Assembly (NCBI GenBank): GCA_030690415.1
Contig: JAUYGZ010000029.1
Coordinates: 1-64,000 of the forward strand
Reading direction: 5' to 3'
Source of the DNA: a bacterium
GTDB taxonomy: Bacteria > Patescibacteriota > Gracilibacteria > JAUYGZ01
DNA: 64,000 bases
Below the pieces are notes generated by a model, which saw only the letters and a list, made by a program, of their open reading frames with translations, was not told the origin of the DNA and searched no databases. Each line of letters starts with the position of its first letter. The stretch's first letter is position 1. The position numbers and the translations under genes are program-made. Of the stretch, positions 1 through 7,861 are shown one piece after another.

Positions 1-1
1 G

Positions 2-73
2 TGTGCCGTAATGAGAAAGATGGTGCATGTTATTTACGCTGTTTGGACGAGAGGAACGCCGTTTGTTTCGTGA
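2..73 (+). CDS. C-terminal tail of a probable IS110-family transposase (partial)
   Basis: Only the last 23 codons are inside the window, ending at TGA 71-73. The peptide has the shape of the IS110/IS116/IS902 transposase C-terminus: a basic AVMRKMVHVIYAVW stretch followed by a GTPF tail. IS110 enzymes are DEDD transposases that move small elements without terminal inverted repeats. A strong hairpin terminator follows directly. The upstream gene is not visible, so this rests on a short tail only. Confidence 0.4.
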   Translation, partial: CAVMRKMVHVIYAVWTRGTPFVS

Positions 74-83
74 GTTGTTAATT

Positions 84-115
84 AAAAGGGGCAATTGTTA
101 AAAATTGCCTCTTTT
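84..115 (+). terminator. Intrinsic terminator after the transposase tail
   Basis: An A-rich 5' arm with GGCAATT pairs with AATTGCC, and the 3' arm runs into a T-rich stretch (CTCTTTTATT). It is placed 10 bases after the transposase stop and could work in both directions because both flanks are A/T runs. Confidence 0.7.
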
Positions 116-179
116 ATTGTTGACTGCGATATAGGTAGTTCTGTGATGTCCGCCTTCTTCTTTCTTTTAAGGTGTCCCA

Positions 180-237
180 AAGTGGGGTTTTCATTTGGCG
201 AGCGGCAGAGGGCTGGGGTGAATGCCGTGAGCCACTT
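180..237 (+). repeat. Hairpin with a shortened version of the conserved loop
   Basis: Arms 196-207 and 223-234 pair as 4 bp, a 3-nt internal loop, then 5 bp. An alternative outer pairing AAGTGG/CCACTT (180-185/232-237) is possible. The loop starts with GAGGG and ends with GGGGTGAA, like the two hairpins at 4489-4603 but lacking about six central bases. It lies 60 bases upstream of the DUF3800 gene. The rest of 116-297 shows nothing recognisable. Confidence 0.55.
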
Positions 238-297
238 CAGTTTAATTTTATGAAATAGGTATTCTGGCTTATGCTGAAATAGATTTAATTAATCAGC

Positions 298-1038
298 TTG
301 AGCAAGACGTATCTTTTTCTCGATGAATCTGGAAAGCCTGAAGTATTTTCAGCACACGGAATGAACCTGGTTCAGTCTGGGCATGCTACTCAATTTTTGG
401 TCATTGCCTCGGTGAGAACCGAAGATCAGCTTGTTTTGCAACAGGCAGTAAATGATTTTAAGAGCTCACTTTTAAAAGACACTGAGCTGATTCCACTTTT
501 TTCGTCTGCTTATGTTCTAGATAGCTTCCACGCAACTAAAGATTTTCCACAAGTTCGACAAAAATTTTACAGCTTTATTGCAACTTTGGAGGTTAAGCTT
601 GACGTTATGGTGGTGGAAAAACTGAAGTGCTTTGAAACTCTTCAAAGAAATCCAGGTAGTATGTACGGTATTATGATAGGTCAACTTATCAAAAATCTTT
701 GTCATCAGACACCGGAAGTTGAAGTTATTTTTTCCCGTAAGGACAGTAAATTGAAGCTTCAGAAAGAGCTTGAAATTGAGGTCGATCGAATTAGACTGGA
801 ATATCTTCAAAAAAATCCGACACTGAATTCAAGTGTTACTTTATCGTATCATCATAATCCTCATTATTCACATGCAGGTCTTCAGGTAGCAGATTACGTC
901 GCTTACGCAGTTTTTCAGGTCTTTGAAAGACGAAATCATGAATTATATGATCTTATTTCCCATAAAATTGGGAGAATCCATGATATTTGTAACAAAAAAC
1001 TCTTTACCCGGAGCAACCCACTGCAGCTATCTTCCTAG
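298..1038 (+). CDS. DUF3800 domain protein
   Basis: The 246-residue protein has the DUF3800 hallmark near its N-terminus (YLFLDESG, residues 5-12) and the usual C-terminal LQVADYVAYAVFQ segment, whose Asp is thought to form part of an acidic centre with the DES motif. DUF3800 proteins are widespread, poorly characterised, and often found in mobile or defence regions, as here. Translation must start at TTG 298, because the next Met lies after the DESG motif. No good Shine-Dalgarno is visible. The gene is as AT-rich as the following defence genes and unlike the core genes after 9.4 kb. The family call is firm; the activity is unknown. Confidence 0.75.
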   Translation: MSKTYLFLDESGKPEVFSAHGMNLVQSGHATQFLVIASVRTEDQLVLQQAVNDFKSSLLKDTELIPLFSSAYVLDSFHATKDFPQVRQKFYSFIATLEVKLDVMVVEKLKCFETLQRNPGSMYGIMIGQLIKNLCHQTPEVEVIFSRKDSKLKLQKELEIEVDRIRLEYLQKNPTLNSSVTLSYHHNPHYSHAGLQVADYVAYAVFQVFERRNHELYDLISHKIGRIHDICNKKLFTRSNPLQLSS

Positions 1039-1047
1039 AAGGAGGAA

Positions 1048-1095
1048 GTGCGAACTTCGCACGTCTCACTCAGTGGTCTGCTCTCGATAAAGAGC
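1048..1095. repeat. Two small hairpins downstream of the DUF3800 gene
   Basis: GTGCGAA-C-TTCGCAC (1048-1062) is a near-perfect palindrome. GCTCT-cgataa-AGAGC (1080-1095) is a second small hairpin. Neither is followed by a clean T-run, so they are weak terminator candidates between the DUF3800 gene and the oppositely oriented SIR2 gene. Confidence 0.35.
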
Positions 1096-1145
1096 TTCAG
1101 GATGTATATAATATCAGATTCTTATTATATCGTCAATGCACATCC
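1095..1145. repeat. AT-rich palindromic boundary-like element
   Basis: GGATGT...ACATCC encloses ATAATAT...ATTATAT. The order CTTCAG, TATATA, TATTAT, CGTCAA recurs on the same strand at 9205-9236, next to the right inverted repeat of the five-gene cassette. This is short, AT-rich similarity read by eye, so chance is possible. Confidence 0.3.
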
Positions 1146-1237
1146 ATAATTACTATGGCGTATCAGGGAATGGATGAACAAGTAATTATGCTTGCAGATA
1201 AATCGAATCATGATCGAAATTTATTTAAAGAAACTTT

Positions 1238-2236
1238 TTATTCATTTTCAATAAGCGGTTTATACCATTTCCATAATTCTTCGAATGGTAATTCTTTCGG
1301 GATGTTGTTATCCCCTAGGAACTGACACATCATCAATTGCTGCCACATTGTTTCACATGTTCTGCGTGGGTGTTTAGCTGCCCATGATGAATAAAAATTC
1401 TTATAAACTATGTAGTGATGACTATGAATGAATGGTTTCCATGTCTCAGCTAATTCTTCTTCATCTTTTATATCTATGATCTCTATTTCTTCAAGTGATC
1501 TAGTTTCAGGCATTCCCCATCCTTCTTTCATTAATTCAACAGCTTCGATGTCAGTATTGGGTGCTCCGTAGCCGAAGATGGTAAGCATATATGCTTCGGC
1601 TAAATATAGCTTAAGAGTGTCCCACTCACCTTTAATCAATGGGCTATCGTTGTAGTTTTTATTTTTAATAGGAAAAAGAATTTTTGAATCAGTGTATGGT
1701 TTGGAGCATTTAATACATATGCCATTTTTTGCTCCTTTCATTCTACATTCTTCACAATAACCAATCGCAGTATTTCCATGTAAATAGACAATGTGGGGTA
1801 AATCTGCATATCTATGATTTCGAATACAGGCTAAAAAAAGTAAAGGATCCCAATTAAACGTTGCGATTAGATCCTTTTTCCTAAGTGATAAGGCTAGGTG
1901 ATCATAGATGGTTGGTTGTAATGGCAGTTCGAGAAGTTCAAAGTAATTGAATACTTTTTCCTCAATTAAATTCAATAGATCGCTGCTTGGATCTATATCG
2001 TAAATTTCACTAAATACACCTTCGAAGTTTTTATTTTTAAAATTCACATGGTTTTTTTCTAAAAGTTCCTCAAGACCAGTTCTTGAAATCAAGTCATCCA
2101 TTGTTGGTAATATTTTTCCATTTAAGTCCCCATTTGGGCAAGCAGCCTTACTTGCACCAGAACCAAGGATAACTACATGGGGTTTCCCATGTGAAACATC
2201 TCTAATCTCATCTTCTGTTGTGTATTGTTTGGTCAT
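1238..2236 (-). CDS. SIR2-like domain protein with a zinc ribbon (probable defence effector)
   Basis: The 332-residue protein has a SIR2-type Rossmann layout: a GSGAS nucleotide loop (residues 25-29), TFNWD (126-130), LHG with a candidate catalytic His (152-154), and FGYG before the last strand. Two CxxC pairs (C161/C164 and C174/C177) form the zinc ribbon expected of sirtuin-like folds. SIR2-family domains in bacterial defence systems such as Thoeris ThsA and DSR often deplete NAD+ on infection; that activity is inferred here. It begins 11 bases after the Mrr-type nuclease gene, so the two are very likely co-transcribed. The first ATG at 2236 fits the operon spacing. Confidence 0.7.
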   Translation of the reverse strand: MTKQYTTEDEIRDVSHGKPHVVILGSGASKAACPNGDLNGKILPTMDDLISRTGLEELLEKNHVNFKNKNFEGVFSEIYDIDPSSDLLNLIEEKVFNYFELLELPLQPTIYDHLALSLRKKDLIATFNWDPLLFLACIRNHRYADLPHIVYLHGNTAIGYCEECRMKGAKNGICIKCSKPYTDSKILFPIKNKNYNDSPLIKGEWDTLKLYLAEAYMLTIFGYGAPNTDIEAVELMKEGWGMPETRSLEEIEIIDIKDEEELAETWKPFIHSHHYIVYKNFYSSWAAKHPRRTCETMWQQLMMCQFLGDNNIPKELPFEELWKWYKPLIENE

Positions 2237-2247
2237 TATTATGTTTT

Positions 2248-4080
2248 CTATTTCTCATTAACTGCAATAATCTTTCTAGCTTCCACAAGATCAATTTTGA
2301 ATTTGTAGTTATGCTTCTCTAATAGGCCAAGTAACTGCGCTCCATCAAGCAGTGTGATTGGCTCGTTCTGGGCGAATTTATATGCGTCTCGTCCAAAGGT
2401 ACTCGTTGTGACCAAGATTCCTCGTGAAGCACCTTCTTTTCTTACAACAGCACAGAGGTCTCTTACAGCACTAACATCCACAACATTTGTGTATCGTTTT
2501 GCTTGAATGATATATTTCCCGCCTTTTATCGGATCAGGATTAAATACTATGGCATCTACCCCTCTATCACGGCTTGCCTGAGTCACTTTGACTTCTGCTC
2601 CTTCATTTTCGAATTCCTTTTCAAACAACTCCGCTATCAAGCTTTCAAAATCTTGCCAATCCATTGATGCTAAATTTGTATCGGAGCTAAGATGGCCGAT
2701 GACTTCTTTTGTATCAATAAACCTCTTATCCTCTTTGTTTAAATGGAGGACAGGTACAACAGGTACAATATCAATTAATGTGCCTGCAGATTTACCATTT
2801 AAATTCGTTAAAGCTGATAATGGGCTTATTTTTTCTAGATTTAAATTAATAATTTGCGATTTTTCGAGTGCTACGGTTGCAGTATAAGTTTTTTTGCTTA
2901 TTCCTGTATTTGGATCGATAAATTCTACCCAACCATTTAGCACAAGAAGTTTAATAACGTCTGATGTATCGTTTCTAAATATTTCAAATGCCAATCTCAG
3001 AATTATTGCTGGGTGAATTTTAGGCACGTTTTCTTTTGTTTCTTTTTGATTCAGCGGCTTATTTATAATGCCTTTTGATTGTTCTACTTTCTTAAATACT
3101 GGGCTGTGTATGATGTCAGGTAAGCTGATTTCTACAATTGCAATCGCCTGTTCCTCGTCATAATCAGCATCCCATTGTTTTGGGATGGAGTTAGGCAATT
3201 GAATGTCATTTACTATATAATTCAATCTTTGAATTACTTTTTCTTTAGAGTTTTTTTTGTATCCTTCTTTTATCTTTTTGAAATAGGTTTTGTTTATCTC
3301 ATTCTGTTTATGGTCATTTTCTAATTCTTCGTTGTACTCTTCTATTTCAATGTTAAGTTCATTTATTATTTTGAGTTTCAGTTCATTTTCTTGAATTTTA
3401 GGAAATTTTTCGTAGCTTCCCTCATAAGAAATCAATTGATTCTCACTTTTGAACCATGGAGTTTGATTTGGAGTCAAAATCTTTTCTATGTCATCCAGGC
3501 AAATGTCGCCCTTTTCGGTTTTTTTATGTATCTCTTGTTTTTTAAACGGATCATCCTTCGACTTTCTAAGATTTCTTAATTTTATGCGGATATTTTCGAT
3601 TTCTCTTTGCCTTCTCTCTGTTTTTTGTTGTTTTTCTAAGCCTGAGAGCCGTTTCTTTTCTTCAGCATTTTTAAGCTCATTTTCCCTATCTAGAAAGGCT
3701 TTTCTTATTTCTTCAGATAATTTAACCCACTCCAATGGGGCTGCGTATTTCCAATCTTTAAGATACTTGGAACCTGGATGAATTCCATACATGCCCTCTG
3801 CGAGGCATATTTCATTTATACAGTCTCTTATTTTGTTATCTTCCTTATAATAAAAGCTCCCATATGTTTCTGATCGTTTGGCATACTTATCAATAATGTC
3901 TTTATTTCGATCAAAAATATTTTTTGTTTTATCAATAATCCTGCCCGGAAATTTTTTTGCCCTTTCGGAATCGAATGAATTTCTTTTACTATTTGAAGCT
4001 GAAATTGAAGAAATACCCTCCGAAATTGCGGAAATGATCCAAATAATAATTACTACGGCAATTAATAAAACGTACCCCAA
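2248..4080 (-). CDS. Membrane-anchored Mrr-type restriction endonuclease with coiled coil
   Basis: Of 610 residues, about 1-19 form one transmembrane helix. Residues ~110-330 are highly charged Lys/Glu-rich coiled coil, and ~470-600 are an Mrr-like PD-(D/E)xK nuclease: E479, GVD ending at D509, and the Q526-A-K528 core of the IIQAKRY strand, followed by STFGRDA. Mrr enzymes cut foreign or modified DNA; Mrr domains fused to a membrane helix occur in several poorly studied defence systems. The only plausible start is TTG 4080, since no ATG precedes the hydrophobic helix. The SIR2-like gene follows after 11 bases. A promoter and a hairpin repeat lie upstream. Nuclease assignment is strong; target and partner role are inferred. 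Confidence 0.75.
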   Translation of the reverse strand: MGYVLLIAVVIIIWIISAISEGISSISASNSKRNSFDSERAKKFPGRIIDKTKNIFDRNKDIIDKYAKRSETYGSFYYKEDNKIRDCINEICLAEGMYGIHPGSKYLKDWKYAAPLEWVKLSEEIRKAFLDRENELKNAEEKKRLSGLEKQQKTERRQREIENIRIKLRNLRKSKDDPFKKQEIHKKTEKGDICLDDIEKILTPNQTPWFKSENQLISYEGSYEKFPKIQENELKLKIINELNIEIEEYNEELENDHKQNEINKTYFKKIKEGYKKNSKEKVIQRLNYIVNDIQLPNSIPKQWDADYDEEQAIAIVEISLPDIIHSPVFKKVEQSKGIINKPLNQKETKENVPKIHPAIILRLAFEIFRNDTSDVIKLLVLNGWVEFIDPNTGISKKTYTATVALEKSQIINLNLEKISPLSALTNLNGKSAGTLIDIVPVVPVLHLNKEDKRFIDTKEVIGHLSSDTNLASMDWQDFESLIAELFEKEFENEGAEVKVTQASRDRGVDAIVFNPDPIKGGKYIIQAKRYTNVVDVSAVRDLCAVVRKEGASRGILVTTSTFGRDAYKFAQNEPITLLDGAQLLGLLEKHNYKFKIDLVEARKIIAVNEK

Positions 4081-4106
4081 TATAGTTTTTTAAAGTCTTT
4101 GAAAAA

Positions 4107-4136
4107 ATAGTATCCGAATTCTATCAACATAAGCAA
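4107..4136 (-). promoter_or_regulatory. Candidate promoter of the Mrr-SIR2 operon
   Basis: On the minus strand TTGCTT (4131-4136) and TACTAT (4107-4112) are separated by 18 bases, placing the start about 20 bases before the TTG start codon of the Mrr gene. Confidence 0.4.
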
Positions 4137-4172
4137 TTGATTGATTTAATCTTAATCCTATTTTAATTAAAG

Positions 4173-4222
4173 TTCACTCGCGTTTTCGGGGAGCGAGTGA
4201 AATCCACTATCTCCCTCTATAA
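4173..4222 (-). repeat. Hairpin leader repeat upstream of the Mrr-SIR2 operon
   Basis: TTCACTCGC (4173-4181) and GCGAGTGAA (4193-4201) form a perfect 9-bp stem. On the minus strand it is preceded by TTTATAGAGGG and a GATA-type spacer. The same order, TATAGAGGGG then a spacer then a hairpin closing with GAAAAC, occurs upstream of the methyltransferase operon at 9060-9131 in the same orientation relative to the genes. It therefore looks like a shared leader element of both defence operons. Confidence 0.5.
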
Positions 4223-4287
4223 ACAAGGAAAACCCCTCTTTGGATACCTTAATTTGACCCCTACTCCTAAAGAAAGAAGAAGAGAGA

Positions 4288-4432
4288 TGTCATCACATCG
4301 CGTTCCTGCGTATGCGATGTTTGCCAGTGGTATAATTGCACGAAGTGCTTACCACTGGCAAATATGGGTGGAGGCTTCCGGAGGTACGGAGCAAGCCGTA
4401 ACCGCATACGCAGTGTTATATGATGTACATGT
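4288..4432. repeat. Large three-armed palindrome between the two defence operons
   Basis: An 11-bp perfect outer stem, CTGCGTATGCG (4306-4316) with CGCATACGCAG (4403-4413), is extended by imperfect ATGT/CATCA pairing. It encloses two hairpins. Arm one is TTTGCCAGTGGTA (4320-4332) with TACCACTGGCAAA (4350-4362), containing an inner GCAC-gaa-GTGC. Arm two is GGCTTCCG with CGG-agc-AAGCC (about 4372-4396). The whole would fold as a cloverleaf-like structure in single-stranded DNA or RNA. With the adjoining repeats it fills the gene-free stretch 4081-4611. An open frame through it is not a credible gene. Confidence 0.7.
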
Positions 4433-4486
4433 TTTCCTTTAATTTCTGAAAGAAATTGCTCTTAAAAAGAATCTGATTTTGTTTTT
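4415..4486 (+). repeat. Left inverted repeat of the five-gene cassette
   Basis: Three parts: a 26-nt block beginning GTTATATGA (4415-4440), a hairpin AATTTC-tgaaa-GAAATT (4441-4457), and a 29-nt block beginning GCTCTTAAAAAGAATC (4458-4486). The same parts occur in inverted orientation at 9135-9205 with 24/26 and 28/29 matches, while the central hairpin has a different sequence that still pairs. Confidence 0.85.
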
Positions 4487-4488
4487 CC

Positions 4489-4543
4489 GTTTTGGGTGGC
4501 GGGCAGAGGGGAATTAAAGGGGTGAATGCCCGCCACCCAAAAC
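4489..4543. repeat. Hairpin 1 with conserved 21-nt loop
   Basis: A perfect 17-bp stem (4489-4505 with 4527-4543; GTTTTGGGTGGC start) encloses a 21-nt loop at 4506-4526 that begins GAGGGGAATT and ends AAAGGGGTGAA. The loop is identical to that of the next hairpin, although the stems differ. Confidence 0.85.
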
Positions 4544-4560
4544 ACCTATTTCTGGTTTGA

Positions 4561-4603
4561 GGGAGGGGCAAGAGGGGAATTAAAGGGGTGAATTGCCCCG
4601 CCC
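4561..4603. repeat. Hairpin 2 with the same 21-nt loop and a different stem
   Basis: GGGAGGGGCAA (4561-4571) pairs with TTGCCCCGCCC (4593-4603) with one mismatch. Loop 4572-4592 is base-for-base the same as in hairpin 1. It ends only eight bases before the last gene of the cassette, so on the minus strand it could also serve as that operon's 3' structure. Confidence 0.85.
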
Positions 4604-4611
4604 GAAAACAA

Positions 4612-5154
4612 TCAATCTTTGATTTCTATTGGTTTTTTGCATTCTTTTGCAAACTCGTAAATATTCTTTTCAAAGTGATGATTTCCTACAATCTTTGCTA
4701 ATTGCACTTGCTGCTTATCGTAATAAAACTGTCTTTCATGATCATTTGACATGGAAACTTTAGGCACGGGAACAAAATATCTATGCCCATCTAACGAAAC
4801 AAACAATTCTTTATCCAGTAGCATCGAGTTTGCTTCCAGTCTCACATAATACGAGGCGTTGTTGGTTTTGTCTGGATATAAGTCGTTATTTATCCATTCT
4901 TCTTGAAAATTTTCGACAAGTTCCTTATCCCAATCAATGATAATTTGGAAATTTGGGTGCTTTTTGTGTCGGTAGAATGACAAGTGATTATCGATTCCTT
5001 GAAACTTTTCCCAGTCTTCAGGCTTTTGAAGATACTTTTTGAAAAGCGTTATTGGATTGATGAACGATATGTAAGCAAAAAATGTTCCGACAAGCGTTGC
5101 GACTAAACCCAGAATTCCAATTATAAATCCTAAAATTGTAATAATGTCTTCCAT
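4612..5154 (-). CDS. Unrecognised protein with one N-terminal membrane helix
   Basis: I do not recognise this 180-residue protein. Residues ~4-32 form a hydrophobic helix, followed by a charged, presumably cytosolic domain rich in Tyr, His and acidic residues. There is no cysteine pattern or known catalytic motif. It is the last gene of the five-gene minus-strand operon, 39 bases after the polytopic membrane gene, and hairpin 2 follows at its 3' end. A role as an accessory membrane component of the restriction-like cassette is inferred from position only. Confidence 0.6.
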   Translation of the reverse strand: MEDIITILGFIIGILGLVATLVGTFFAYISFINPITLFKKYLQKPEDWEKFQGIDNHLSFYRHKKHPNFQIIIDWDKELVENFQEEWINNDLYPDKTNNASYYVRLEANSMLLDKELFVSLDGHRYFVPVPKVSMSNDHERQFYYDKQQVQLAKIVGNHHFEKNIYEFAKECKKPIEIKD

Positions 5155-5193
5155 AATTAACTGATAGTAGTAAGTACCCTGCCCAAAAATATA

Positions 5194-6066
5194 CTATTTC
5201 TCGAAATATTTCTTGATAATAGCATTTACATCTTTTTTGGCACTAATTTTCATTAAATCCTGTGTACTTTCTTTTGCAAACCTATTTAGTTTCGGTAAAT
5301 TCAAATGATAAGCTCGTATAATTTTACGTTTCGTAAATTTAATTAAGGCGGGGTCGTTTTTGTTGAAAATACTTAGACGAACAAATAGGGTTTCGTATGC
5401 CATTATTAGAGCGAAAAAATAAACAAATGGAATGAACGCAACTGTTAATAATGGTGGTAAAATAAAAGTCTTCAAATTTTGGGAAGTCATAATATTTTGA
5501 AAATCGCCAAAAACTTTACCAATTGCAAAAACGATAAAGAAAATACCAATCAAAGATAAAATGAAATCAAATATTTTTTTTACTGGCAAGTATTCTTTTT
5601 TTAGTCCAGAAACAGCACTCATTGCTCCGATAAAAACCAAAATGGGAACTAAAATTATTTCTGTTATTAAATTAAAAGTGTAGAGCGTTAAGATGAATTC
5701 AAGGACTAAAATAACTTTGAGATTATCTTTCAAAATCTTAATGAAAAACCCATTTTCTTGATTTACTTTGTTAGTGTTCATTAGCAGCACAAAAGCAACG
5801 GCTAAAAACCAGTAAATTGTATCTTTTAAAAGTATCCATTCCCAGATTCCAATTTTGGCCAATAATAAAACTATCAATCCAGTATAAATAATCGCGGCAA
5901 TAATTACTGATAGTATTTTTATTTGGAAAAGAGATTTTAGAATACCAAACAATGAATTTCTGATGTTTTTTTGAGAAAATGCCCAAAGTATAAAAATAAA
6001 CAGCCAACAAATAATTGCTATTTCTCTTGCGTTGAATTGTTGAAAAAAGGTAATAAGTTTATCCAT
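5194..6066 (-). CDS. Unrecognised polytopic membrane protein
   Basis: The 290-residue protein has about seven or eight hydrophobic segments between residues 12 and 235, then a basic C-terminal tail of ~55 residues (TKRKIIRAYHLNLPK...). No transporter or enzyme signature is visible. Its start overlaps the stop of the cysteine-rich gene by 8 bases, so translation is probably coupled. Codon use and AT content match the rest of the cassette. A membrane effector (pore or anchor) in a defence system is possible but is inference from neighbours. Confidence 0.6.
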   Translation of the reverse strand: MDKLITFFQQFNAREIAIICWLFIFILWAFSQKNIRNSLFGILKSLFQIKILSVIIAAIIYTGLIVLLLAKIGIWEWILLKDTIYWFLAVAFVLLMNTNKVNQENGFFIKILKDNLKVILVLEFILTLYTFNLITEIILVPILVFIGAMSAVSGLKKEYLPVKKIFDFILSLIGIFFIVFAIGKVFGDFQNIMTSQNLKTFILPPLLTVAFIPFVYFFALIMAYETLFVRLSIFNKNDPALIKFTKRKIIRAYHLNLPKLNRFAKESTQDLMKISAKKDVNAIIKKYFEK

Positions 6067-6682
6067 TTTTTTTCTCGATAGTTTTTATTTTCTCATCTAA
6101 TAATTTTGAAATGGAGGATATATAACTGCGCACTTCAACATATTTACCGCATGTGCAATCGTCATACTGAATAAAAGCGGTAGTTTTTCTGTAATTCATT
6201 TTCCCTATTTTTGGCTTTTTCAAGTTTGCATCTGCACAACTTTGGCAGAGCATATCGGTTCTAACAAAAACATAGATTTTGAAATCGCTATCATTATTAA
6301 TGCGTCTCGTGTCCATATATACATATTCAGATCCATGCAAAAAAGTTGATACGATATTGGCCAAGAGTTCTTCTTTCTCTTCACCATTAAAAAAAGCATG
6401 CTCGTCTGCATGTAAATAGCTTGATGTGTCTAACGTTTTTTCATTTTTGGGTATTACAACACTTACTTTGTATTGTGGATTCTTTTTAGAATTTTTAACA
6501 AGCATTTTCCTTGCAATTGCAGATGTTGTGTCTAATAGGGGGTAAATTCTATAAACATCTTCAATATCTTCTGGATTGCTCCAGTTTTTTTCTAATTTTG
6601 CCCATAACTCATCAAGTTCTTTTAATTCAACTTCAAGCTTTTCTAGTGAACAATTCCCATATTTACACCATGTTCTTGTCAT
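6059..6682 (-). CDS. Unrecognised cysteine-containing protein
   Basis: I do not recognise this 207-residue soluble protein. It carries possible metal-binding cysteines: C6/C11 near the N-terminus, a CQSC pair in the middle of the second half, and CTC near residue 180. A helical segment (residues ~12-35) follows the first pair. It lies 8 bases after the DUF262-HNH gene and overlaps the next membrane gene, so it belongs to the same operon. DNA or ligand sensing is possible but unsupported by a named family. Confidence 0.6.
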   Translation of the reverse strand: MTRTWCKYGNCSLEKLEVELKELDELWAKLEKNWSNPEDIEDVYRIYPLLDTTSAIARKMLVKNSKKNPQYKVSVVIPKNEKTLDTSSYLHADEHAFFNGEEKEELLANIVSTFLHGSEYVYMDTRRINNDSDFKIYVFVRTDMLCQSCADANLKKPKIGKMNYRKTTAFIQYDDCTCGKYVEVRSYISSISKLLDEKIKTIEKKNG

Positions 6683-6690
6683 AATATTTT

Positions 6691-7860
6691 CTATCGATTA
6701 CCTTTTGCCCGATTATGTGTCTTACACAACATCTCGCAGTTTTTAATATCACTCTTACCACCTTTGCTCCACGCCGAAACATGGTCGGCGTCCATATCGC
6801 TCAAACTCCAAATTTTTGCTTTGTTTGCGTCGTGTCCGATAGCACAATGTGAGCAATTTGATTTACCTTTTTTCTCCGCCTCAGCGGTTTGTGTTGCGTA
6901 AACTGCTTTTTTCGTTGCTTCATCAAAAACTCGGACTTCAAGCAATTTTGTATCAACAGAACCACCGAGAATGTACTCAAAAATACCTTTGCGATTTTTT
7001 ATATACGGATCAGCATAGAGTTTGTGAACCTCGGCAGATACCTTAGCAGGATTGTATGCCTTTTTATGGTATTCTTCATAGAGTCGTCCCCATTCAAGCC
7101 CGCGCATTTCACTTTCAACATCGATAAACACACTGGAAACCCAATCAATTACGCTATTAAAATAGATTTTTAGCTCTTTGATATTATCGTCGTAGCGATG
7201 ACGACTCATGTAGTCACCGATGTTTCCCTTACTTACCCAATCAAAAGCACGCTCTAAAAATTCTTGCCTGTTTGCACTACCTTTTACATACGCACTCCAT
7301 TTTTGGATATTGGCATTTTGACTATTACTAAACTCAGCTTTGCCGAGCGTAACAAATGGGCCGGAATATACGGCGTTGAGTAGCTCCTGATCATTCAGAG
7401 GAACACCAGCAATATTGATTGTTTTGAACCACTCTTTTATTTCACTTTCTGTTCCTTCACATTCGTAAATAAGCAGTTTCGTTTCTAAAATCTGGGTTTG
7501 CTTGTCTTTTGCCATACCACCAAAATATTGCTCCATGCTATTTTCGTCTTTGATAGCAAATTTATCAGTTACAAATCGTCCAAGACTGGTAATACGTTGC
7601 TGTCCGTCTAAAACTTCAAGATTGCTGTCGCTTACTCTATTAAAATAAATCAAACCTATTGGATAACCCTTCAAGACTGATGCGATGACGGCCATTTCTT
7701 TCTTTCCGCCGTCAGATGCATAAATATAGTTGCGCTGATATTCCGGCTGAATAGTAAGATTGCCAGACAAACCGAATAGTCCTTTGCCTTCAAGTTCGTT
7801 GTAGACGAATCCTTCGCAAATATCTTTGACAGTGATGGTTGTTTTTAAAATTGTTTTCAT
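6691..7860 (-). CDS. DUF262-HNH nuclease (GmrSD/ParB-N-like plus HNH)
   Basis: Start taken at ATG 7860 (389 residues), directly after the methyltransferase stop; an upstream ATG at 7905 would add 15 residues overlapping that gene. The N-terminal DUF262 domain shows [10 protein letters not shown] and the signature DGQQR (residues 85-89). The C-terminus (336-389) is an HNH nuclease: CxxC, D359-H360, N374 and H382-N383, with a further Cys pair, giving a zinc-bound beta-beta-alpha-metal fold. DUF262 domains are NTP-dependent in GmrSD enzymes, which cut modified phage DNA. Next to an EcoRI-type methylase it is probably the nuclease half of a restriction-modification-like system. Confidence 0.8.
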   Translation of the reverse strand: MKTILKTTITVKDICEGFVYNELEGKGLFGLSGNLTIQPEYQRNYIYASDGGKKEMAVIASVLKGYPIGLIYFNRVSDSNLEVLDGQQRITSLGRFVTDKFAIKDENSMEQYFGGMAKDKQTQILETKLLIYECEGTESEIKEWFKTINIAGVPLNDQELLNAVYSGPFVTLGKAEFSNSQNANIQKWSAYVKGSANRQEFLERAFDWVSKGNIGDYMSRHRYDDNIKELKIYFNSVIDWVSSVFIDVESEMRGLEWGRLYEEYHKKAYNPAKVSAEVHKLYADPYIKNRKGIFEYILGGSVDTKLLEVRVFDEATKKAVYATQTAEAEKKGKSNCSHCAIGHDANKAKIWSLSDMDADHVSAWSKGGKSDIKNCEMLCKTHNRAKGNR

Positions 7861-7861
7861 A

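Noticed and set aside
4288-4432. Integron attC site
   Set aside because: The fold is suggestive, but no convincing paired R boxes (RYYYAAC/GTTRRRY) are present and no integrase gene is visible, so only the structure is reported.
4197-4442. 81-codon open frame on the plus strand
   Set aside because: It runs through the three-armed palindrome and the left inverted repeat; the peptide reflects the repeat DNA and has no protein-like composition.
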